NCBI RefSeq assembly: GCF_001486505.1
Contig: NZ_LN909066.1
Location: 848,452-912,451, forward strand
DNA: 64,000 nt
Source: Paenibacillus rubinfantis
GTDB lineage: Bacteria; Bacillota; Bacilli; Paenibacillales; Paenibacillaceae
Direction of reading: 5' to 3'
This document shows positions 58,971-64,000 of this stretch, piece by piece. The notes below the pieces were generated by a model. That model did not search any database. It was not told the origin of the DNA and worked only from the letters and a program-made list of their open reading frames with translations. Position 1 is the stretch's first letter, and each line of letters opens with the position of its first letter. Both the position numbers and the translations under genes were made by a program.

Positions 58971-59826
58971 ACACTCGGAAGTTACATCGGAAGTTAGTAC
59001 ATTTGCAGTTGTGGTGGATTTGGAGGCAGTTACAGTTACATTTGCAGTTACGATGGTAGTGGAGGCAGTTACAGTTACATTTGCATTTCCAGTTGCTATT
59101 ACGATGGAAATGGAGGCAGTTACGTTGCAAATTCAGTTCTAATACAGTTCAGATGTAGCTGCGATTACAGTTACTGTTGCGGTGAGGGTGCGATTGCAGT
59201 TCGATCCAGTTAAGATTGCGGTGGTGGTTTCTTTGATCGATGAAGTTGCTGTCTCTACCGCCCCTATGACCGCCGTATTACCGAACAGCACCGCATTTCC
59301 TGCCGTTGTTGCCTAATTACTTAGCCGTCTTTACCACACTTATCACACTTATCACACTTATCACACTTTCCGCACTTTCCACACTTTCCGCACTTACCAC
59401 ACCTACTGTACGACCCGCCATCCACATACTTGTTACACTTACCACACCCTACTGTACGTTCCCGCCACCCCACATACTTGTTACTCATACCACACCTACG
59501 CACTTGCCACACTCTTTCCACACTAGCCACATCTAACGTACATTTACATCATTTCAACACTTACCCCACTTACGCCATTGCCATATAAGCTGCTTTTGCT
59601 TCGGTCTGCCGCTCTATCCGACCCACCGCACCCTCCCACCATACCGCTCTAAACCACACCTACCGAATTTACCGCATTTACTGCACTTACCGCACTTACC
59701 ACACTTACGCATTACCGCACTTGCTGCTTTTGCGCGGTTTGCAACCCATTCAATCCACCGCAAAATCCCGCCATTGCCAACTTACCGCACTTCAAACATT
59801 ACCCAACTTTACTCCCTTTGCCCGCC
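58971..59826. repeat. Low-complexity intergenic region
   Basis: No gene is seen. 58990-59140 has direct repeats around GGAGGCAGTTACAGTTACAT. From about 59320 to 59780 the plus strand is nearly free of G and built from variants of CACACTTATC, CACACTTTCC and CACTTACCA. It ends at the HRDC gene stop. Confidence 0.8.
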
Positions 59827-60831
59827 TTATCCGGCGTGCCGGGCGCTCTCGCGGTTGCGGCGGTAGCGGATGCGGATCAGGCGCAGGCGCTCGTACAGCG
59901 TGTCGAGGCTGCCGCCTTCCGCCGCTTCCGTTCCGTATACCTTGTTGAGGACCGGCTTCAGGAGAGCGTCCCCCAGTTCCTCATAGGCCAGCCAAACCGC
60001 TTGTTGCTCGGCTTCCGGCATAGCCTCCAGCTCTGCGCTCACCAAATCGTCGGTGTTGTAGCCTTCCTTCTCCAAATTCTCCAGCAGCTCAACCGCTTCC
60101 CGCCGCTCGATCCCCGTCCGCGTGCATATATCCTCGACCTTCAGCCCTTCAGCAAGCGCCTCCAGCACAGCGCGCCGGACGCTGAATTTCTCCATCTCAG
60201 CCCGGTATTTCGCCTCCTTCTGCTTATACAGCCAGGAACGAAAACCCTCATCATCGATTTCCTGTTCCACCCAATCCAGCGGAAACGTCGTCTTCCGCTC
60301 CGCCGCCTTGGTGATCTCCAGTAACTCAGCACCGTATTCGCCGGCCTTATTCTCTCCGACTCCCGGTAACTGCAGCAGCTCTTCCGCCGTTTGCGGCAAA
60401 AACACGCTGATCATCCGCAGCAACCGATTGCTGGCGATCAAGTACGGCGCCTTGCGCTCCGCGGATGCTTTCTTCCGGCGCCATGCCGTCAATTCGTTGT
60501 AAACCGGCTCGTTGCCGTTTAATTCGCTGTAACAAAACAGCTTCTGCGCCGCCATTCCACGCCCGGTCAACGCATCCTTCTCATCCCAAATGCCTTCCAT
60601 CACAGGGCGAAACCCCTCACCCAGCTTGGCCGCCAACCGATGGCGGTAGATGTGGAGCATCTCCGACCAAGAGGCCCCTTCGTACCACAGATCCTCCCGC
60701 TCGACGTCCCCACTCAGCTCGTTCCAGCCCATCCGCCATACGCCTTCCTCCTCCCCGATCCATACCTGGGCCCCCCGTATCATGGTGCCGCTGTCCTTCT
60801 TCTCCAGACTGTTCAAAAATACGATCCGCAT
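59827..60831 (-). CDS. HRDC-domain protein
   Basis: A 334-residue protein. The N-terminal part (about 1-110) reads MRIVFLNSLEKKDSGTMIRG, QVWIGEEEGVWRMGWNELSG and has no family that I know. The middle holds an HRDC domain (about 118-190): YNELTAWRRKKASAERKAPY, LIASNRLLRMISVFLPQTAE and LLQLPGVGENKAGEYGAELL, a nucleic-acid-binding fold of RecQ helicases and RNase D. The C-terminal part (about 225-285) resembles a helix-turn-helix region (GLKVEDICTRTGIERREAVE). No helicase or nuclease motifs are present. The ATG follows AAGGAGG at 10 bases. A promoter and terminator-like hairpin lie in its leader. Confidence 0.85.
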   Translation of the reverse strand: MRIVFLNSLEKKDSGTMIRGAQVWIGEEEGVWRMGWNELSGDVEREDLWYEGASWSEMLHIYRHRLAAKLGEGFRPVMEGIWDEKDALTGRGMAAQKLFCYSELNGNEPVYNELTAWRRKKASAERKAPYLIASNRLLRMISVFLPQTAEELLQLPGVGENKAGEYGAELLEITKAAERKTTFPLDWVEQEIDDEGFRSWLYKQKEAKYRAEMEKFSVRRAVLEALAEGLKVEDICTRTGIERREAVELLENLEKEGYNTDDLVSAELEAMPEAEQQAVWLAYEELGDALLKPVLNKVYGTEAAEGGSLDTLYERLRLIRIRYRRNRESARHAG

Positions 60832-60888
60832 CAATCATTCGCCTCCTTAAAATTTCAGCTACGAAGGAGTTCTGTAAATTCCGTAAAT

Positions 60889-60996
60889 GAAGCACAACGC
60901 AAAAAAGCACCTCTTTCGCGAATTTTCGCAAAAGAGGTGCTTCCCCCAAACGTAACCTGTTATCCCTAATAATACCATAATCAGTCCAACTGTCAA
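60889..60996 (-). promoter_or_regulatory. Strong promoter followed at once by a terminator-like hairpin
   Basis: TTGACA (60991-60996), 16-base spacer, TATTAT (60969-60974), predicted start near 60962. About 20 bases on, AAGCACCTCTTT / AAAGAGGTGCTT with TTTTTT (60901-60943) forms a full intrinsic terminator. A further GTGCTTC (60889-60895) can pair with the same GAAGCAC (60937-60943), so a competing fold exists. Either an attenuator for the HRDC gene or a short RNA of about 60 bases. Confidence 0.7.
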
Positions 60997-61035
60997 TGTG
61001 GATTTTTCATTGTCCCATCGCTTCCCGTTTTCCGG

Positions 61036-61041
61036 TATAAT
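61036..61041 (+). promoter_or_regulatory. -10 element upstream of the DUF3055 gene
   Basis: TATAAT at 61036-61041, about 35 bases before the start at 61077. No good -35 is seen at 17 bases. Confidence 0.45.
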
Positions 61042-61076
61042 AGCTAGAGATATTTCCATTCAAGGAGGCTACCCAA

Positions 61077-61379
61077 ATGAGCGACCCGCATCAAGAACTT
61101 GATTTCCTGTCTGACAGCACGGAGAGCACCTCGACCCGCTTCGTTACCTTTATCGGCGGATCGCTGAAGCGCTTTGACCTGGCGGTCACAACCACCAATC
61201 GTTTCTATGGCAAAAAATTGGTCACTGACCTGCATAACGGACGCACGGCCATTCTTGGCACCGACGACCTGGAGGAGGAAGGTTACCTTGAGCATATTTT
61301 CACCCTCAGCGAAGAGGAAGGTGTCGAGCTTCGCTCCTTCCTGTACCAGGTCTTAGGCGAGCCTTATTTCACCGATTAA
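61077..61379 (+). CDS. DUF3055 family protein
   Basis: A 100-residue soluble protein of a family found across Bacilli, function unknown. The family pattern is clear: TRFVTFIGGSLKRFDLAVTT, TNRFYGKKLVTDLHNGRTAI, LGTDDLEEEGYLEHIF and SEEEGVELRSFLYQVLG. The ATG follows AAGGAGG. It ends five bases before the convergent exonuclease gene, with no terminator in the gap, so the two transcripts may overlap. Highly acidic N-terminus. Confidence 0.88.
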   Translation: MSDPHQELDFLSDSTESTSTRFVTFIGGSLKRFDLAVTTTNRFYGKKLVTDLHNGRTAILGTDDLEEEGYLEHIFTLSEEEGVELRSFLYQVLGEPYFTD

Positions 61380-61383
61380 TCGA

Positions 61384-62271
61384 TTAGACGACGCCCATCC
61401 AGGTGCTGACACTAGCCATTTCCAGTTCCTCGAACTTGGAGACCACCTGTGCCGGATTCAACTCAAGCCGGCAGGTCTCCACATCGCACTCCAACTCGAT
61501 GTCGCAGCGGATCGTAGCTAGCTGCCGAGAGAGGTGCAGCATGTCGAGATCGGCTTCGATTTTGGCACGGACCGATTTAGACAGCTGATCCAAATTGGCC
61601 AGGATACCTTCGACTGAGCCGTGCTCCTGCACGAGTTTCAGGGCCGTTTTCTCACCGATGCCGCGCACGCCTGGGTAGTTGTCGCTGGTATCGCCCATCA
61701 AGCCCTTCAGATCCACGATCTGTCCGGGCGTCAATTGCTTCTCCTCCATCAAGGCCTCCGGCGTATACACCATGTAGTTGCCGTGGCCTTTCTTCATGAT
61801 GATTACGCTCGTCCGCTCGCTGACCAGCTGCAGCATATCATGATCGCCCGTCAACACCAGCACGTCCATCTCCTGGCCAAAGCGGGAGGACAGCGTTCCG
61901 ATGCAATCGTCCGCTTCAAAGCCCGGCGAGCTGACATTCGGAATGCCTAGGCTATCCATCACCTCGCGGATCATCGAAAACTGCGGGATGAGCTCGTCCG
62001 GCGCGTCCGACCGATTACCTTTGTAATCGGAGAATTGCTCCGTCCGGAACGTTTTACTGCCTAAATCCCAGCAGCAGGCGATATGCGTTGGCCCAAACTT
62101 CTGCACAGCGTCCCAAAAATAACGCATAAACCCATACACCGCATTGGTCGGAACACCTGCTTTCGTACGGCGGATATATCCCGTAGCCGCCGAAGCATAA
62201 AAAGCGCGGAACATCAGCGCCATTCCGTCCACCAGCAGAATCGTATCCTTACTGCTTTGCACTAAATTCAA
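61384..62271 (-). CDS. 5'-3' exonuclease (YpcP-like, PolA N-domain homologue)
   Basis: Flap/5'-3' exonuclease of the FEN superfamily acting in primer removal and repair. The 295-residue protein has TILLVDGMALMFRAFYASAA, YGFMRYFWDAVQKFGPTHIA, FRTEQFSDYKGNRS, the metal-binding FEADDCIGTLSSRF and VLTGDHDMLQLV, and LKGLMGDTSDNYPGVRGIGE with the helix-hairpin-helix. It stands alone rather than fused to DNA polymerase I. The start is TTG, 6-7 bases after AGGAG; a GTG three codons in is an alternative. It is the last gene of a likely operon with the ArsC-like, RluA and PduO-type genes. Confidence 0.92.
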   Translation of the reverse strand: MNLVQSSKDTILLVDGMALMFRAFYASAATGYIRRTKAGVPTNAVYGFMRYFWDAVQKFGPTHIACCWDLGSKTFRTEQFSDYKGNRSDAPDELIPQFSMIREVMDSLGIPNVSSPGFEADDCIGTLSSRFGQEMDVLVLTGDHDMLQLVSERTSVIIMKKGHGNYMVYTPEALMEEKQLTPGQIVDLKGLMGDTSDNYPGVRGIGEKTALKLVQEHGSVEGILANLDQLSKSVRAKIEADLDMLHLSRQLATIRCDIELECDVETCRLELNPAQVVSKFEELEMASVSTWMGVV

Positions 62272-62301
62272 GATTCACTCCTACCCCTTTCTTCTCAAGA
62301 T

Positions 62302-62664
62302 TTATTTACTCCACACCTGTTCATAGGTTTCTTCCTTGTATCCAACGGTCACGTTCTTTCCGTCCGTCACGATCGGGCGTTTGATCAACATCCCGTTTGA
62401 GGACAGCAGCGTCAGCTGTTCTTCCCGCGACATCGCTGCCAGCTTGTCCTTCAATCCCAATTCCTTATAAACCTCACCGCTCGTATTAAAAAACTTCTTC
62501 AACTCCAGCCCGCTCAGCTTCACCAGCTTGTCCAATTCAACGTCACTCGGCGGCGTTTCCTTAATATGATGCAGCTCCAGCTCATGCCCTTTGGCCTGCA
62601 GCGATTTAATCGCACTGCGGCATGTCCCGCATTGCGGATAATGATAAACCTTCAGTTTGCTCAT
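62302..62664 (-). CDS. ArsC/Spx-family protein (YusI-like)
   Basis: A 120-residue thioredoxin-fold protein of the ArsC/Spx family. The N-terminal KVYHYPQCGTCRSAIKSLQA carries a CxxC motif (about residue 12); the C-terminal half has FNTSGEVYKELGLKDKL and LIKRPIVTDGKNVTVGYKEE, the RP motif of the family. Spx proteins bind RNA polymerase, while the YusI/YffB group has an unknown reductase-like role; length and sequence fit the latter better. The start overlaps the rluA stop (ATGA). Confidence 0.88.
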   Translation of the reverse strand: MSKLKVYHYPQCGTCRSAIKSLQAKGHELELHHIKETPPSDVELDKLVKLSGLELKKFFNTSGEVYKELGLKDKLAAMSREEQLTLLSSNGMLIKRPIVTDGKNVTVGYKEETYEQVWSK

Positions 62665-63656
62665 GTTCCTTCTTCCCCCTTACTACTTTCCAAAAAGCTC
62701 ACACCGCGCAGCAGTTCCTCCAGCTTCCGCATATCGGCCGGCAGCTCGGACTTAAAGACCAGCGCCTCGCCGGTGAGCGGATGGCGGAAGCCCAGCTCCG
62801 AGGCATGCAGCGCCTGCCGCCCGATCGCGAGGTCCAACTGCGCGATGCGCTCGCGCGCAGACTCCGGCAACTCCGCGAGCCCCGGCAATCCGTAGAACTT
62901 GTCGCCGATCAGCGGATGGCCGATCGAGGTCATATGCACGCGGATCTGATGCGTCCGCCCCGTGCCGAGGCGCAGCTCAACCCGGGCTCCGTCGCCGTAA
63001 GCCTCCGCCACCTGATAATAGGTCAGCGAGGGGTAACCCGACGGCGTCACGATCCGGCGATGTGGCTCGGCGGGATCGCGGTCGATCGGACCGTCGATCA
63101 TCCCTTCCCGCACCGCCGGACAGCCATGCACGAGCGCTGTATATTTTTTGCTCACCTCACCGGCGATCAACTGCTCGGAAATATGCTGGTGTACATAGGC
63201 ATTTTTGGCGATTGCAAGTAGCCCGCTCGTCTCTTGGTCCAGTCGGTGAACCGGCCGAAAGCGGAACTTCTCGCCCATCTCCTGCCAATAATATACGACG
63301 CCGTTAGCCAGCGTCCCCGTGTAATGTCCATGCGTGGGGTGCACGATCACTCCCGCCGCTTTGTTGACGATCAGCAGCGCTTCATCCTCGTACACGATCT
63401 CAAACGGGATCGGCTCCGGCAGGATGTCGGTGGAGGTTTCCTTCTCCAAAGATACACTGACCGTATCCCCCGCTTTGACCGGAACGCTGATAAACACCCG
63501 CTCCCCGTTCAACATCACCCCGCGCTCGGTCAGCTTAATCCGCGACAGCAGCTTGCGGGAGATGCCCATCCGGCGCTGGAGCACGCTTTTGACCGTCCAG
63601 CCGTCTTCCGCTACGGGGACTCGATATTCAATCGGATCATAATACTCGGATCTCAC
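62661..63656 (-). CDS. RluA family pseudouridine synthase
   Basis: RNA-modifying enzyme that turns specific uridines in rRNA or tRNA into pseudouridine. The 331-residue protein has an N-terminal S4-like RNA-binding domain (about 15-85, ISRKLLSRIKLTERGVMLNG) and the catalytic domain with the active Asp in FRPVHRLDQETSGLLAIAKN (about 145), VSKKYTALVHG, GRTHQIRVHMTSIGHPLIGD and a C-terminal HASELGFRHPLTGEALVF. The start is GTG overlapping the upstream stop (GTGA). Target position cannot be read. Confidence 0.93.
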   Translation of the reverse strand: MRSEYYDPIEYRVPVAEDGWTVKSVLQRRMGISRKLLSRIKLTERGVMLNGERVFISVPVKAGDTVSVSLEKETSTDILPEPIPFEIVYEDEALLIVNKAAGVIVHPTHGHYTGTLANGVVYYWQEMGEKFRFRPVHRLDQETSGLLAIAKNAYVHQHISEQLIAGEVSKKYTALVHGCPAVREGMIDGPIDRDPAEPHRRIVTPSGYPSLTYYQVAEAYGDGARVELRLGTGRTHQIRVHMTSIGHPLIGDKFYGLPGLAELPESARERIAQLDLAIGRQALHASELGFRHPLTGEALVFKSELPADMRKLEELLRGVSFLESSKGEEGT

Positions 63657-64000
63657 TTGTTGCCAAACACCTTCCCGCTCCGCACGTATTCGATATCCGC
63701 CACTTGCCGGCGATGATTAGCGGCACGGGCTGCCGCAAAGAAATAGTCCGACAACCGGTTCAAATATTTCAACACCTCGGTATTGATCTCCTTAACCTGG
63801 CCCAGCGTAACGACGCGGCGTTCCGCGCGGCGACATACGGTCCGGCAGACGTGCAGCACCGCAGCCAGCGGGGTTCCCCCCGGCAAAATAAACTTCTCAA
63901 GCGGCGGATTCTCCGATTCATACCGGTCAATCCATGCCTCTATTTGCTCCGCTAGATCTGGCGTTACTTTATAGCGGCTTTCCGACAGCTTCACGTAGGC
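63653..64000 (-). CDS. PduO-type cob(I)alamin adenosyltransferase, C-terminal part (runs off right edge)
   Basis: Adds the adenosyl group to corrinoids to make coenzyme B12. About 115 C-terminal residues are visible: PDLAEQIEAWIDRYESENPP, FILPGGTPLAAVLHVCRTVC, RRAERRVVTL, and VLKYLNRLSDYFFAAARAAN, which are the hallmark helices of the PduO family. The N-terminal ATP-binding residues lie outside the window. The stop overlaps the rluA start, so it heads the visible operon. An in-frame Met near the edge is internal, not the start. Confidence 0.92.
   Translation of the reverse strand, partial: AYVKLSESRYKVTPDLAEQIEAWIDRYESENPPLEKFILPGGTPLAAVLHVCRTVCRRAERRVVTLGQVKEINTEVLKYLNRLSDYFFAAARAANHRRQVADIEYVRSGKVFGNK

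Noticed and set aside
58338..59059. Several 60-95-codon frames inside the 216-bp tandem units
   Set aside because: Both strands are open because the unit length is a multiple of three; products repeat with the DNA unit and include the palindromes, so they are not genes.
61384..62271. DNA polymerase I
   Set aside because: Only the 5'-3' exonuclease domain is present and the gene ends normally; no polymerase domain follows.

Overview
The window looks like a chromosomal segment of a Paenibacillus-type, spore-forming Firmicute. Support comes from the sporulation-linked genes yhbH, spoVR, prkA and ytxC, an AbrB-family regulator, a LiaFSR system, a futalosine-route menaquinone gene (mqnC), a metA-metI-metC operon behind a SAM-I riboswitch, strong AGGAGG-type ribosome sites and frequent TTG/GTG starts. 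Base composition is moderately GC-rich in genes and clearly different in the long repeat-filled intergenic stretches. No rRNA, tRNA, CRISPR array or prophage was seen. The genus call is inference from gene content and style, not from a marker gene.

Layout. 1-2680: iron-sulfur assembly operon sufC-sufD-sufS running off the left edge, with a Fur-family (PerR-like) operator on its promoter; then dps. 3669-7236: a conserved hypothetical gene, a DUF423 protein, a small membrane protein and two tandem DegV lipid-binding proteins. 7330-14926: a respiratory nitrate reductase operon (narGHJI) preceded by three translationally coupled small genes, one hemerythrin-like. 15066-21445: a DUF protein, then yhbH-spoVR facing prkA, with a small unknown gene between. 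21676-25306: a PD-(D/E)XK-like protein, two tiny membrane proteins, a decayed aminotransferase, and a coiled-coil anchor protein coupled to a NAGPA-type phosphodiester glycosidase. 25407-26776: palindromic repeats, a pyrimidine-rich tract and an IS200-like element. 26832-29487: abrB-like gene, acetyltransferase, trmL, serC. 29650-34577: a GH94 sugar phosphorylase with an accessory mutarotase-like protein and a divergent LacI regulator. 34646-39584: a GSI-beta type glnA with GlnR-like boxes, DAHP synthase, a CAP-domain secreted protein, ispH. 39649-47598: a two-component system next to htrA, then liaFSR and a 3D-domain secreted protein. 47687-51603: more palindromic repeats, thrS with a T-box leader, ytxC. 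51730-58011: mqnC, metA-metI-metC with SAM-I riboswitch, and a corA-type transporter with a long unidentified structured leader. 58111-59826: about 1.7 kb of repeats (10-bp tandems, about 216-bp tandems full of palindromes, low complexity). 59827-64000: HRDC-domain protein with an attenuator-like leader, DUF3055, a 5'-3' exonuclease, an ArsC-like protein, an RluA pseudouridine synthase and the C-terminal part of a PduO-type adenosyltransferase.

The best candidates for undescribed biology are (a) the roughly 300-nt leader before corA, which I cannot match to a known riboswitch class and which seems to hide the ribosome site; (b) a family of AACTGCA-N4-TGCAGTT palindromes in regularly spaced arrays at three intergenic loci, one amplified as 216-bp tandem units; (c) a promoter-terminator pair in front of the HRDC gene, which is either an attenuator or a very short RNA; and (d) the three small genes that head the nar operon.
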